From Archivesica marissinica (lineage: Eukaryota > Mollusca > Bivalvia > Venerida > Vesicomyidae): a stretch of DNA of 64,000 nt. The notes beneath the pieces were generated by a model, which made no database searches, was not told where the DNA came from, and saw only the letters and a list, made by a program, of their open reading frames with translations. Where the stretch lies: contig CM026400.1 of the NCBI GenBank assembly GCA_014843695.1, positions 29,517,563-29,581,562 on the forward strand. Direction: 5' to 3'. Position numbers and translations under genes: made by a program. Positions 1 to 11,037 of the stretch are shown here, piece by piece (the first letter of the stretch is position 1; each line of letters starts with the position of its first letter).

Positions 1-217
1 TCCCTCATACAATACACTGAACTACTCCCTCAGATGGAATATTCTATGTTATGTTCTGTACCATCCATCTGATCTGCTTACGAGAACGAATATACCCATT
101 TCCAGCACATTACCGGTTAAATCACATTTTCCCATAGAAGCGCTTCTATGGACATTACGGAACTACGTTGTTTACACATTGAATGATTCCTTCCAATTTA
201 TTCAGCATTTTAAATAG

Positions 218-664
218 GGTTTATTCTAGAGTGGAAAAATGGGCAGGGTGGGTCAGAAAAGTGGCAGGGTGGGTCAGAAAAGGGGCAAGGTGGGTCAGAA
301 AAGGGGCAAGGTGAAAAGGGACAGGTGGGTCAGAAAAGGGGCAAGGTGGGTCAGAAAATGGGCAAGGTGGGTCAGAAAAAGGGCATGGTGGCAAGGTGAG
401 AAAAGGGGCAAGGCTGGTCAGAAAAGGGGCAGGGTGCATTTTGAGCTGTGGTGTGGTGCGGAAGGGTGGTATTTTTGAGTAAGCTCCTAGAAAAGGTTTG
501 CTAAAATATGAGGATTGATCACAGAGGCTGCAAGGCAGTACATATTGGTGAACAGGGCGGACGAGTTCTAAGCTATAGATACCCACAGATATAAAAATTA
601 TTTTATTTTAAAGGCACATGGGCAAAATGGCAGGGCTAAAAAGGGCCAGGCGGGGCACCCTGCC
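218..664 (+). mobile_element. M6 MITE-like element with internal 20-bp tandem repeat
   Basis: Begins GGTTTATTCTAGAGTGG and ends in a GGCAGGG/CCCTGCC-rich block. Related copies are at about 22690-22987, 36566-36892 and 44398-44700. Its left part has expanded into a tandem array of ggtgggtcagaaaaggggca units (about 239-433). The apparent open frames here are products of that repeat. Confidence 0.7.
239..433 (+). repeat. about 20-bp minisatellite inside M6
   Basis: About nine to ten degenerate units of ggtgggtcagaaaaggggca. The same unit appears a few times, reversed, in the M6 copy at 36801-36880. Confidence 0.9.
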
Positions 665-668
665 ATTC

Positions 669-950
669 AGACGGGTCTGTAGTCCAGTTTTAACACGCTG
701 GACTGGTAATCCAGGGATTGCAGGTTCGATCCCTCGTCTGACCATAATAAAATTAACAGTCTTTCAGATGGGGCTTTAAACCGAGGTCTCGTACTGGTGC
801 TGTACACCGTGCACGTAAAAGAACCAGAGGAGACTCAGGAATGTGTCTCTGTCTGTATCATTGCACTATCCTCCAAAAATCTAACATGACTTCAGGAGGA
901 GTCGCTCATATGGGTAACCGGTAGCGGCAATAAATAAACGTAAAACATAC
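669..950 (+). mobile_element. SINE-1, tRNA-headed retroposon
   Basis: The head resembles a tRNA with anticodon-loop context CTGGTAA (GGT, threonine-like) and B box GGTTCGATCCC. The body contains TCTTTCAGATGGG, ACACCGTGCACGTAAAAG and TGTATCATTGCACTATCC. The tail reads CGGCAATAAATAAACG. At least nine full or partial copies lie in this window, so it is a SINE and not a functional tRNA gene. Confidence 0.88.
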
Positions 951-952
951 AC

Positions 953-1180
953 AGGTCATACGGCGACTCTCCACCTATTATTGTTGGAGGAAGACCACGG
1001 GTGTGTCCCTTCGCGCAGTATTGCAGGTTAGAAACCAGCTAGAACCACCAACCTACCACAAACCAGCTGGATACTTTCCTCTAATAATTCGACACCCCCA
1101 GTTGGATTCGAACCTACATGTACAGCAAATGATTTTGGAAGTCAACGACCGTAACCACTGTGCCCCCCTCCCTGTTAAAT
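953..1180 (+). repeat. D4 dispersed repeat
   Basis: Landmarks are CTATTATTGTTGGAGGAAGA, AACCACCAACCTACCACAA and GGATTCGAACCTACA followed by AACGACCGTAACCA. Other copies are at 13728-13835, 29813-30050, 31222-31470 and 40789-40935. It is a retroposon-like element of unknown class. Confidence 0.75.
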
Positions 1181-1520
1181 TAATTGGTAGATCTTATTCC
1201 AAATTTTGTCTAATATTAACCTTTTGTCCCTTAGAAGTGCCTCTCGACGCCCAATACCTTTTGCACATAGATCGACACATTAGTCAAACAAGCTATAGAT
1301 CGGAACAACGTAGTGCATACAACACTTAATATTTCCCAGTAACCTCCATGAAGGTGGAGTAGGCAAGTTCACAGCTTATCCATTGTGTACGATTGGTAAA
1401 TTACAGCCACATGTATGAAATAAAACTACATCTCTATGGGGGAAAGGGTTAAATAGAGACAGTGGAGAGTTGAGTGGACAATAATTTTATATTTATATTT
1501 TATTTAACACAACAGAATTA

Positions 1521-2545
1521 ACTGACGGCATCAAGTGCATGACAATAAATGGGTTAGGTTAAAGACCGGCATCAACTGCATGGCAATACATGGGTTAGGT
1601 TAAAGACCGGCATCAAGTGCATGGCAATACATGGGTTAGGTTAAAGACCGGTATCAAGTGCCTGGCAATACATGGGTTAGGTTAAAGACCGGCATCAAGT
1701 GCATGGCAATACATGGGTTAGGTTAAAGACCGGTATCAAGTGCCTGGCAATACATGGGTTAGGTTAAAGACCGGTATCAAGTGCCTGGCATTAAATGGGT
1801 TAGGTTAAAGACCGGTATCAAGTGCCTGGCAATACATGGGTTAGGTTAAAGACCGGCATTAAGTGCATGGCAATACATGGGTTAGGTTAAAGACTGGCAT
1901 CAAGTGCATGGCATTAAATGGGTTAGGTTAAAGACCGGTATCAAGTGCATGGCAATACATGGGTTAGGTTAAAGACCGGTATCAAGTGCATGGCAATACA
2001 TGGGTTAGGTTAAAGACCGGTATCAGTGCATGGCAATACATGGGTTAGGTTAAAGACGGTATCAAGTGCATGGCAATACATGGGTTAGGTTAAAGACCGG
2101 CATCAAGTGCATGGCAATACATGGGTTAGGTTAAAGACCGGCATCAAGTGCATGGCAATACATGGGTTAGGTTAAAGACCGGCATCAAGTGCATGGCAAT
2201 ACATGGGTTAGGTTAAAGACCGGTATCAAGTGCATGGCAATACATGGGTTAGGTTAAAGACCGGCATTAAGTGCATGGCAATACATGGGTTAGGTTAAAG
2301 ACCGGCATCAAGTGCATGCAATACATGGGTTAGGTTAAAGACCATCATCAAGTGCATGGCAATACATGGGTTAGGTTAAAGACCATCATCAAGTGCCTGG
2401 CAATACATGGGTTAGGTTAAAGACCATCATCAAGTGCCTGGCAATACATGGGTTAGGTTAAAGACCATCATCAAGTGCATGGCAATACATGGGTTAGGTT
2501 AAAGACCGGCATCAACTGCATGGCAATACATGGGTTAGGTTAAAA
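1521..2545 (+). repeat. 41-bp satellite, about 25 units
   Basis: The unit reads accggcatcaagtgcatggc then aatacatgggttaggttaaag. Variants (ggtatc, catcat, cctggc) are grouped along the array, which suggests local spreading. It lies in pbx intron 5. A TTAGG-like stretch is present once per unit, but it is not a telomere repeat. Confidence 0.97.
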
Positions 2546-3290
2546 ACCCAACAATTAATTTAAAACTGCCTTACCAGTACTTTTCATTACATGAAGTGGG
2601 GATACTTTCTTTTCCAGCTTAAAGCTTAAACAATTTTTACAAATAACTGTGAGAGCAACAATGTCTTGTTTGACAGCAATGATTAATGAGATAGAATGGC
2701 CTGTATCATTATGAACACAATGTATACGAAGCATCACCTCAGGGGCTTACACAGTTACACACAGGCTAAGCAACTTGAGAACATCTTAAATACAGCCATT
2801 AGTACTGTGTGGGCAGATCTTAATGTGGTAATTTCAAGAATGCTTCAAGTATTTTCTTACAATCTAAATAAACTAAATAAAAGGAAAGGGTACTTTTTTT
2901 TTCTTCTTTTCTGTAGTCTATTATTGAAGAGTAATGTATACCAAGCTGTATTCCCATCAAATAAGTATCGACAAAAGATTGGGGTTTTTTTTGTGGTGTG
3001 ATAGAAAGTAGGGGTGGGGGTGTAGGGGGGGGGGAGAGATTCATTCAATGACAAAACCAAACCCACATCCATTTTAATGATCCAAGAAGGGGGGGTGTAG
3101 GGGGGATTCATTCAATGACATGTTTAAATCCTACATCCTAGTAGTGTATTTGAAGAATTTTCAAGCAGGTCTTGTTATTTTTCAAAAAAAACACCCACAT
3201 CATTTTAATGATCCAAGTCATCGAACCATGACCAGCGACAACTTTCACCCTAACTTTCAATGTGTATCGGTGCTATACATCGGTGCTATA
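2546..3290. other. intron 5 sequence without recognised features
   Basis: AT-rich single-copy-looking DNA. A G-rich segment (ggggtgtaggggggg, then gattcattcaatgaca) is duplicated at about 3013-3053 and 3089-3120. I see no coding similarity. Confidence 0.6.
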
Positions 3291-3554
3291 CAGGGTTCAT
3301 TCTAGGTCAGAATTTTTGGGAGAAAGCGTGTGATCGCTTCCTTAAATGGTGTTCTTTAATATACTTCTGCAAAATAGGGTTAAAATGCACAGTACAAAAC
3401 CATTAAATACAACATTTGAATAGAAGGAGTGCTTTATAATGGGCTAGTGTATCTTACTAGACAAAACTTTGTTTGAAATTCGTAAAACCCAAAAAAAAAA
3501 TTCAGTGTCCCTAGGGCGACTATTTTGCCCACATCGCCCTCTAGAATGATCCTT
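3291..3554 (+). mobile_element. CAGGG MITE (hAT-like)
   Basis: Starts CAGGGTTCATTCTAGG and ends CTCTAGAATGATCCTTG. The interior contains GGTGTTCTTTAATATACTTC and TCCCTAGGGCGACTATTTTG. More than a dozen related pieces lie in the window. It abuts a SINE-1 copy on its right. Confidence 0.85.
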
Positions 3555-3757
3555 GTATGAGCAACGTCTCCTGAAGAGATTAGTCATTTTAGATTTTTGG
3601 ATGATAGTGCAATGATACAGACAGAGACCCATTCCAGAGTCTCCTTAAAGTCCCATCTGAAAGACTGTTAATTTTATTAGGGTCAGACGGGGGATCAAAC
3701 CTCTATCCCTGGATTACCAGTCCAGCGTGTTACCACTGGACTACATATCCGTCGAGC
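3555..3757 (-). mobile_element. SINE-1 copy, internally deleted
   Basis: Reverse copy with tail-side GAGCAACGTCTCCTGAAGAG and head GACTGGTAATCCAGGGATAG on its own strand. The stretch between GAGACTC and GGGACTTTA (the ACCGTGCACGTAAAAG block) is missing. Confidence 0.85.
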
Positions 3758-4061
3758 CAAAAAAAAAGAAGAAAATACAAATAAACTTATGTAGACGTCG
3801 CCCCGATTAACCAGAGGGGGACGAATAAATACGAAAACGTTTCTGAAAACAAATAGCTTTCCCTAGCCTTTGTTTTCATAACTAGAACAGTGCATGTAGA
3901 CTGGTTTAGGAGATCTTGATTAATGTGTTACGCCTCGATAACGACCACATTTGCATATTTAATGACTAGATGGTATAATAAATACCTAAAGAAACGATTA
4001 AATTAGCAAATAAAGTATTGCATGAATAAGTGACTTAAAACGCCGACGTGACGTCATTATA

Positions 4062-4331
4062 CAGGGATCATTCTAGAGGGCGATGTGGGCAAAATAGTCG
4101 CCCCAGGGACCCTTACTTCGCCCTCTGGGGGCCCCACTTCTCCCTAACAAAAATGTGTCCAGTAAGATACACTGACACATTATAAAGCACTCCTATTCAA
4201 ACGTTATATTTAATTGGTCATATTGTGCATTTTAACCATATTTAACCACTAAATTTATTAAATAACACCACTTAAGGACACGATCGCGTGCTTTCTCACT
4301 TCTCCCAAAAATGCTGACCTAGAATGAACCC
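4062..4331 (-). mobile_element. CAGGG MITE
   Basis: Reads CAGGGATCATTCTAGAGGGC on its left and TGACCTAGAATGAACCC on its right, opposite in orientation to the copy at 3291. The right terminus is mutated (CCCGG). Confidence 0.83.
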
Positions 4332-4334
4332 GGT

Positions 4335-4480
4335 GTCCTGGAATTAATTAGAATTGTGTCGTAATGACATAACCGACTGTTACGACATATTTCCAGTTTT
4401 TAATTGCAAATAAGAAAAATACATTTCATTGATAAAGTGTCCTCATAATGAAATGTCGCCTCCTACAATTATTTAAAGTG
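4335..4480 (+). repeat. M5 dispersed repeat fragment
   Basis: Contains TTAGAATTGTGTCGTAATGA and ACATATTTCCAG followed by AATTGCAAATAAGAAAAA, shared with 13855-13974, 14265-14475 and 59095-59262. Confidence 0.6.
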
Positions 4481-5610
4481 ACTATAAATGTCAAATACGC
4501 GCCTCACACAGTCCAATATTTTACATATTGGATCGTTTTCGGCTTATATCCTACACATATAATTTGTGTTAAGATCAGATTGAGAGAGATGTAGCCATGT
4601 TTAACGGGACAAAACTTTACTATGAGCGTTCCCACGGCAGTCAAAAACACTGATAAAATCTTATCTTGGAAGCCATTTTGACTGGCAAGTTTTATTAACG
4701 GCAATTTCATGATTTTACTAGTAATTCTTTAATTGCAATAACTTTATTAATTTTGGTTTCTTAATATAACATTTGGTATGATTTTAAAGGTATCGAAATG
4801 CACTTTTTAAATATTAATTTATTTTTTTGACAATGATGTATGGATTATAAATTATAAGAACTTAACTTGCACCTATTTTTGAAAGTCTATTTTCACAGTT
4901 GAAATATTAATATACAGGTAACTTATTATGTATTCGTCATTGATACGAAATTTGTGAAATGATACAAAAAATATGTCCATTGAGAGCTTTCCAACAATGT
5001 ATGAACCATGGTGATGGGATGAAAAATAAATATTTTATGAAGAAAGCAAAATTACGCTACTATATATTATATATAATATCTGAATGGCAGCCACAGTAGG
5101 AATGATGACGTCACACGGGAACTATGTATTGAGCCGGGCCCCAAGAAAATTAAAATGATTGCGAAGCCCAGGGCATGTCTGGTCAATATAGGACAGACAG
5201 GGGTAGTGGGGTGGATGGTAGTGGATGGTGGTGGAGCTTTTTTTTTTTTATAAACAACATTCCTATTGGTTTGTCAAGGTTAATCTGAGTGCAGGACCCA
5301 GAAGGCTCAGTTGTTGAACTCATCTACTCATGATCATTTGGTGACCTTTGCAACTGGGATACAATGTAGAACTATATAAGTTACAAAGTAACATGAAACT
5401 TGGTTGTACGGTCCTAAACCCAACTCAGCAAACTAGTCAATGTTTTCTCTAATTCTGATAAAAACAATAGGCTTGGTTGCACCAAAGACACACTTTGACC
5501 TAGAGGTAATTATATGGTTGGGAAAAAGTTACCTGTACGGAAAATACCAACATGCATATTGACTATTGAAAAATACAGCTTGAAAGATTTGACCTCAAGG
5601 GTCATTGACT
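4481..5610. other. intron 5 sequence without recognised features
   Basis: AT-rich intronic DNA with a T-run at about 5240 and a short TATATA tract near 5063. No exon-like similarity was seen on either strand. Confidence 0.55.
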
Positions 5611-5614
5611 CTTA

Positions 5615-5823
5615 ATTTATACACATTTATTTTAGCTCGATTGCGAAACAAGTTCTTACAACTTATATTAATCACTCGAGAGACCGCATTCCTGATGGAA
5701 TCCACCGCCACGAGGGAGAGAAGAGGCAACGTGGAAATTAAATGCCTTGCCTAAGGGCACAATCGTAATGGCTCCAGCGGGGTTCGAACTCCGGACCTTT
5801 CGCACCTATCACGACTTCCACGT
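5615..5823 (-). mobile_element. SINE-2, tRNA-headed retroposon
   Basis: Reverse copy. The head on its own strand gives CGAAAGGTCCGGAGTTCGAA (B box) and the body GTGCCCTTAGGCAAGGCATT. The tail gives GTGATTAATATAAGTTG and a GCAATCGAGCTAAAATAA end. The A-box half of the head is partly deleted. Confidence 0.85.
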
Positions 5824-6110
5824 CCATTTCGGCTCCAGCTTTTCTACATTCAATAGTTCCTATATACTGCAAACCTCGACTAAATACCGTTTCACTATTT
5901 GCAGTCTCCCAACTTCTCCCTAAATCATCTGGAAAATTTAGTCTAGCTTGAGCCCTGGGTGTGATGAAAAAGGGACCTGGAATTGCTTGTACATGCAACA
6001 AACCCACCTCAAAAATGCGCAAGTTTTTGAAGAGAAAATGGGGAAATGGAGATTTCTGTATAAACGGCTTACTGACCACTGACATTATCACTGTCGTTTG
6101 CTCATATAAA

Positions 6111-6389
6111 CAGGGATCAGTTTAGAGGGCAAAGTGGGCGAAATAGTCGCCCTAGGGACCCTGACTTCGCCATCTTGGGGTCCCACTTCTCCCTAAAATG
6201 TTTGTTTTTTTTACAATTGTCATACACAATTTTGGCCAAGCACTCCTTCTATTCAAATATATTTAATGGTCATACTGTGCATTTTAACTACCGGTATATT
6301 TTGTTGAAATTAATTAAATAACACCATGTAAGGACGCAATCGCGCGCTTTCTCACTTCTCCCAAAAATTCTGACCTAGAATGAACCCTG
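6111..6389 (-). mobile_element. CAGGG MITE
   Basis: Both ends are intact: CAGGGATCAGTTTAGAGGGC on the left and CTAGAATGAACCCTG on the right. Flanks ATAAA and ACAAA are a near 5-bp duplication. Confidence 0.87.
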
Positions 6390-6676
6390 ACAAAAGATTT
6401 TAATTCGATTTTTACGGATAAGTGGGGCCCACAGTGGACGAAGTCAAGGTCGAGTGAATATTTGGTTTAACGGCGAATCAGCACAGTTCAGGCTATATCG
6501 TGCCGGGTTAAGTACATTGTATACAAGATGTCCACAATTAAAAATATTATGTAGATAACATACTGTATGTATTATAATTGTAATGACGAAAAGTCAATTG
6601 TATCAAATTTATCAAGCTGTAAAAATGATAAAAACCGTCAGTTGTAAAACTTTACAATTTAAGTCAGGGTGGAAAG

Positions 6677-6714
6677 GGTGACTATTTCTCCCATGTTGCC
6701 CTCTAGAATGAGCC
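6677..6714 (+). mobile_element. CAGGG MITE end fragment
   Basis: Only the right end survives (GACTATTTCTCCCATGTTGC then CCTCTAGAATGAGCC). Confidence 0.65.
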
Positions 6715-6721
6715 TAGTAAA

Positions 6722-6938
6722 CACATTCGCTTCAGGAGCGAAAGGTCCGGAGTTCGAGCCCCACTGGAGCCGTTACGATTGTGCCATTCGGCAAGCAATG
6801 CATTTAAATTCCACGTTGCCTCTTCTCTCTCCCTCGTGGCGATGGATTCCATCAGGAATGAGGTCTCGAGAGTGATTTATATAAGTTGAAACAACTTGTT
6901 TCGCAATCGAGCTAAAATAAATTTGTATAAACTAAACA
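6722..6938 (+). mobile_element. SINE-2 copy
   Basis: Forward copy from CGCTTCAGGAGCGAAAGGTC to the tail GCAATCGAGCTAAAATAAA, lacking the first part of the tRNA-like head. Confidence 0.85.
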
Positions 6939-7358
6939 CATACATTGTTTTGTTGTGATTTCAGATCATTAATTAAAGACAAGATCAGTCTTTATATAAA
7001 GAGGAAAGCATTTCCTTCAAAATCCCCTTAATTACAATTCTATAATTGCTCAGCTGTCAGCAAAGGGTACATCAAAGAACAGGTGCACTGGAGTAAGTTA
7101 GCTACCTAGACAGTCAACTTGCCAGATTTACTACCAATCAGGGTCATTAAACAAGCATAGAGGTGAGTCACTAACAAGGCCGTGCAAGACTGGAGAATTA
7201 TTTTCTGTCAAATAAATAATTTAAATTTTATTATGCAGTTTTATCAGTTTGCTTGAAAGGTGTTCTTGCCTTTTCCGCGGTGGATTGTGGTTAGTTACAT
7301 TTGTTTGTGCATTGAATTTGAATGTATGCTTGTTGGTTTAACCCATTCCTTCATAGAG
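6939..7358. other. intron 5 sequence without recognised features
   Basis: Ordinary-looking intronic DNA between a SINE-2 and the 119-bp satellite. Nothing coding is seen. Confidence 0.55.
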
Positions 7359-8176
7359 TTTTAGGTTAATATACTGGGACTACATGAGATTTAGGTTAAT
7401 ATACTATTATATCTCCATACAAACGACAGCCATTTAGCTATCATGCAGCGGATAAGTAGTCACCATATCTATCCCACCTCCGGATAAGTAGTCACCATAT
7501 CTATCCCACCTACGTAGATATTACTGGGACTACATAGAGATTTAGGTTAATATACTATTATATCTCCATACAAACGACAGCCATGTAGCTATCATGCAGT
7601 GGATAAGTAGTCGCCATATCTATCCCACCTCCATAGATATTACTGGGACTTCATAGAGATTTAGGTTAATATACTATTATATCTCCATACCAACGACGGC
7701 CATTTAGCTATCATGCAGTGGATAAGTAGTCACCATATCTATCCCACCTCCATAGATATTACTGGGACTTCATAGAGATTTAGGTTAATATACTAGTATA
7801 TCTCCATACCAACGACAGCCATTTAGCTATCATGCAGTGGATAAGTAGTCACCATATCTATCCCACCTCCATAGATATTATTGGGACTTCATAGAGTTTT
7901 AGGTTAATATACTATTATATCTCCATACAAACGACAGCCATTTAGCTGTCATGCCATGCAGTGGATAAGTAGTCACCATATCTATCCCACCTCCGGATAA
8001 GTAGTCACCATATCTATCGCACCTCCATAGATATTACTGGGACTACATAGAGATTTAGGTTAATATACTATTATATCTCCATACAAACGACAGCCATTTA
8101 GCTGTCATGCCATGCAGTGGATAAGTAGTCACCATATCTATCCCACCTCCATAGATATTACTGGGACTACATGAGA
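7359..8176 (+). repeat. 119-bp satellite, about 6-7 units
   Basis: The unit includes TTTAGGTTAATATACTATTA, ACGACAGCCATTTAGCTATC and ACTGGGACTTCATAGAGA. Neighbouring units start 119 bp apart (7641 and 7760). Two units carry a short internal duplication of GGATAAGTAGTCACCATATC. Confidence 0.95.
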
Positions 8177-8249
8177 TTATGAGCATTGGTTTGGCTACTA
8201 CTACATTGTCAATGTATATCATATTGGTAATGGCGTCTATGTGCTTTTA

Positions 8250-8374
8250 CGAGGGAAAAGGTTAAAATACACAATATCACCATTATTGACAATAGTGCTT
8301 TACAATGACTAGTGTATCTTACTAGTGATGCCTAAGGGAGACTACTTCGCACATGTTGCTCTCTAGAATAAGCC
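8250..8374 (+). mobile_element. CAGGG MITE fragment
   Basis: Contains GTGCTTTACAATGACTAGTG and GACTACTTCGCACATGTTGC ahead of CTCTAGAATAAGCC. The left end is lost. Confidence 0.65.
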
Positions 8375-8393
8375 ATGGTTAATGAGGACTAAC

Positions 8394-8617
8394 CTATCCA
8401 CCTCCGTGGTCGAGTGGTTATGGTCGCTGACTTTGTATACAACTGTAACCTATCATCACTGATGGCCACGGGTTAGAGCCCCACTCAGACCGTGTCTCTT
8501 TATATGAAAAAAGTTGGCTGTTTCTTACAGGTTTCACTGGAGCCTGCCCAGGAGATGTGTACGGAAAACAGCCCACCGCCGCTCATATGGACAACCGGTA
8601 GCGACGATAAATAAACT
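8394..8617 (+). mobile_element. SINE-4 (tRNA-headed) ending in a SINE-1-like tail
   Basis: The head has the A-box-like TGGTCGAGTGGTTATGG and the B-box-like GGGTTAGAGCCCC. The body includes AAGTTGGCTGTTTCTTACAG and CTGGAGCCTGCCCAGGAGA. The tail CAACCGGTAGCGACGATAAA is the SINE-1 tail. A reverse body fragment recurs at 43390-43470. It lies just downstream of pbx exon 5 in transcript sense. Confidence 0.7.
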
Positions 8618-8648
8618 TTAAAAAACTATAAAAAAAATAAGGACTGAC

Positions 8649-8784
8649 CTGTGACACAGTGATATTACACTTTCGTGCCAGTTCTTCCTTGGCCTCCTCG
8701 CTAGGGTACGGGTTACTCAGGTGTGAATAGAAATATTCATTCAGAACTTCTGTTGCCTGTTTACTAAAATTTCGCCTCTTTCTC
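8649..8784 (-). CDS. pbx: pbx coding exon 5 (homeodomain N-arm, helices 1 and 2)
   Basis: A 136-bp exon: one base completing Arg235, then residues 236-280. It reads [20 protein letters not shown], then [20 protein letters not shown], then ITVSQ. The [10 protein letters not shown] segment is the three-residue TALE insertion between helices 1 and 2, which in PBC proteins forms the pocket for the HOX hexapeptide Trp. The exon stops just before the recognition helix, whose invariant Trp, Phe and Asn must be in the next exon, left of the window. The donor is CAG then gtcagt. The acceptor (ataaacag) has a poor pyrimidine tract and sits at the edge of an AT-rich minisatellite of which it looks like a variant unit. 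Confidence 0.96.
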
Positions 8785-8948
8785 CTGTTTATAAAATAAA
8801 TAAATAAATGTTTAGAAAATATATACATAAATATGTTTAGAAAATAAGTAAATAAATATGTAATAATGTTTATAAATAAATATGTTTATAAATAAATATG
8901 TTTATAAAATATATAAATAAATATGTTTATAAAATAAATACATAAATA
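8785..8948 (+). repeat. AT-rich minisatellite abutting the exon 5 acceptor
   Basis: Degenerate units of about 18-24 bp built from aatatgtttataaaataaat. The pbx exon 5 acceptor (plus-strand ctgtttataaaataaat at 8786 on) is a near-identical unit. Confidence 0.92.
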
Positions 8949-8950
8949 AT

Positions 8951-9245
8951 CAATGCTAGTATATCTGGCTGTACAAATCCTACGTCCGCGCGTACACTCG
9001 AGCAATGCTAGTATATCTGGCTGTACAAATCCTACGTCCGCGCGTACACTCGAGCAATGCTAGTATATCTGGCTGTACAAATCCTACGTCCGCGCGTACA
9101 CTCGAGCAATGCTAGTATATCTGGCTGTACAAATCCTACATCCGCGCGTACACTCGAGCAATGCTAGTATATCTGGCTGTACAAATCCTACGTCCGCGCG
9201 TACACTCTCGAGCAATGCTAGTATATCTGGCTGTACAAATCATAC
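8951..9245 (+). repeat. 52-bp satellite, between 5 and 6 units
   Basis: The unit is caatgctagtatatctggct then gtacaaatcctacgtccgcg then cgtacactcgag. Unit starts at 8951 and 9003 give the 52-bp period. The CpG-rich half contrasts with the AT-rich array next to it. Confidence 0.96.
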
Positions 9246-9429
9246 GTCCACACGTACGTTTGGACACATTTCATCTCTTTGTGGATTATATTTGGGGCTT
9301 GTAGCATGCTGTGTTCGATAGTTTCTTTCTTGACATATTCACAACTTAGTGAGTGAGTGAACATAAATTTGTGTTTGTATTCCATTAGAGTTATATAGGC
9401 AGTTCTGAGCTTGGTTATGACCCTTGTAC

Positions 9430-9536
9430 ACGCCAAAACATTATCCAGCAGGGCATAACAAAAAAAAGAAATGGACCCTGCCTGCCAAAGCATTATCCAG
9501 CAGGGCATAACAAAAGAAAAGGATCCTGCTTGTCAA
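9430..9536 (+). repeat. two-copy tandem duplication
   Basis: ATTATCCAGCAGGGCATAAC with adjoining sequence occurs twice about 50 bp apart (9439 and 9490). Confidence 0.8.
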
Positions 9537-9612
9537 TGATAATTAGAAAAGAAGAAAAATAGTATCTTTGCAGGGCCAATGAAATTTAATGTGAATTTAT
9601 TTTTATGCATAT

Positions 9613-9835
9613 CAGGGATCATTTTAGAGTCACCCTAGGGACCCTGACTTCTCCCTAAAAAAATTTTAAATAATTTTCATACAAAATTTTGGCAAGCACT
9701 CCTTCTATTCAAATGTTGTATTTAATGGCCATACTGTTCATTTTTAGCATATTTTGTTGAAATTTATTAAATAACACCATTTAAGGACGCGATCGCTCAC
9801 TTCTCCCAAAAATTCTGACCTAGAATTAAGTCGGT
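9613..9835 (-). mobile_element. CAGGG MITE, internally deleted
   Basis: Left end CAGGGATCATTTTAGAG. The interior matches GCACTCCTTCTATTCAAATG and TTTAAGGACGCGATCGC. The right end has decayed to CTAGAATTAAG. Confidence 0.8.
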
Positions 9836-10344
9836 GTTAAAAGCTCTTTCGAGCTTATGTTATGTTGTTATATTGCCCGACTTTGTAAATAAAATTTACT
9901 TGACTTGACTTGGCTTGGCATATATAGTCCTGAATTGCTGTGTTCACATTCAAACATAGAAATAAACCATGTCTCGGAACGTACACAGAGCTGATAACAT
10001 GGCAGTTGTGAAAAAACTAGTGGGTGTAATAAGAATGATGCGGCATTTTTTAGAGAGATTATTTTGATCAGTGTGTCCCAGAGGCTTGATAAAAATAATC
10101 TCTAATCAAAGTAAGTATTACATGTCTAGACTGATCCCCCAAAAGGATACAAGAAACTGAGCGAAAATTGGGAACAAAGGCGTCCCAGTTTAGAGACACA
10201 CGCATGTGTAAAAACAATGAATTGCAAAATTTACATTAAAATTAGCCAATTAAAAAAAAATCTTGCATGGTCATATATAAAATTCGCCAAATGCCAGAAG
10301 AAGCCAACATCTGTTTTACTGGAAAATCCAACAAGTAAGTCTGA
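9836..10344. other. intron 4 sequence without recognised features
   Basis: AT-rich unique-looking DNA between MITE and SINE copies. No coding similarity was noticed. Confidence 0.55.
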
Positions 10345-10349
10345 TGGTT

Positions 10350-10626
10350 TTTAATTTATTTATTGTCGCTAACAGTTGCCCACATGAGCGACTCTACTGA
10401 AGAGATTAGTCATTTTAGATAGTTGGCGGATAGTGCAATGATACAGACAGAGACCCATTCCAGAGTCTCCTCTGGTTCTTTTACGTGCACGGTGTACAGC
10501 ACTGACACGAGACCTCGGTTTAAAGTCCCAATTGAAAGATTCGTTAATTTTATTAGGGTCAGATGGGGGATTGAACCTGTGATCCCTGGATTACCTGTCC
10601 AGAGTGTTACCACTGGACTACAGATA
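10350..10626 (-). mobile_element. SINE-1, near full length
   Basis: Reverse copy with the tail (TTTATTTATTGTCGCTAACA), body and tRNA-like head (TGGATTACCTGTCCAGAGTG) all present. The open frames over it are fortuitous. Confidence 0.9.
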
Positions 10627-10734
10627 TGTCTGATAGACAGAACCCCCAGTCATGTTATTTCACATTTCTCTAATAGTATATTGGTTCTGAAGATAGGAGT
10701 GGAATTAATTATTATAATTTAAGCCATATAAATT

Positions 10735-10910
10735 TTGAATGTGCAAACAACATAGATCCAGATCAGCCACAGTGTTATGTCTGATCAGGATCTATGTTGT
10801 TTGCAATTCAGCCAAGTGTTTTTGCTCCACTATCCGAATAGCAAACAACATAGAGCCTGATCAGAAGAATGTTCCGTCTGATTTGGCTCTATATTGCTTG
10901 CAAAAGCAAA
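10735..10910 (+). mobile_element. TTAA-B MITE core, two hairpins
   Basis: Hairpin 1 arms: GCAAACAACATAGATCCAGA and TCAGGATCTATGTTGTTTGC. Hairpin 2 arms: GCAAACAACATAGAGCCTGA and TTTGGCTCTATATTGCTTGC. The TTAA ends are not recognisable in this copy. Confidence 0.82.
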
Positions 10911-11037
10911 TTTAGTGTGATTGATAGTCAGTGTTTCCCCAAAGCAGGAATAGGAATAACATTCAAAGTTATTGGCATGCCCATTGGCAGTGTTAGGCAG
11001 CATACGTCGCGAGAATAGGCGTGTGTTACAGTTTACG

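Noticed and set aside
1521..2545. TTAGG-containing repeat as an interstitial telomere array
   Set aside because: The motif appears once per 41-bp unit and is not tandem TTAGG or TTAGGG.
5738..6091. A 117-codon minus-strand frame as a gene
   Set aside because: It overlaps a SINE-2 copy and flanking DNA; no domain or splice support.
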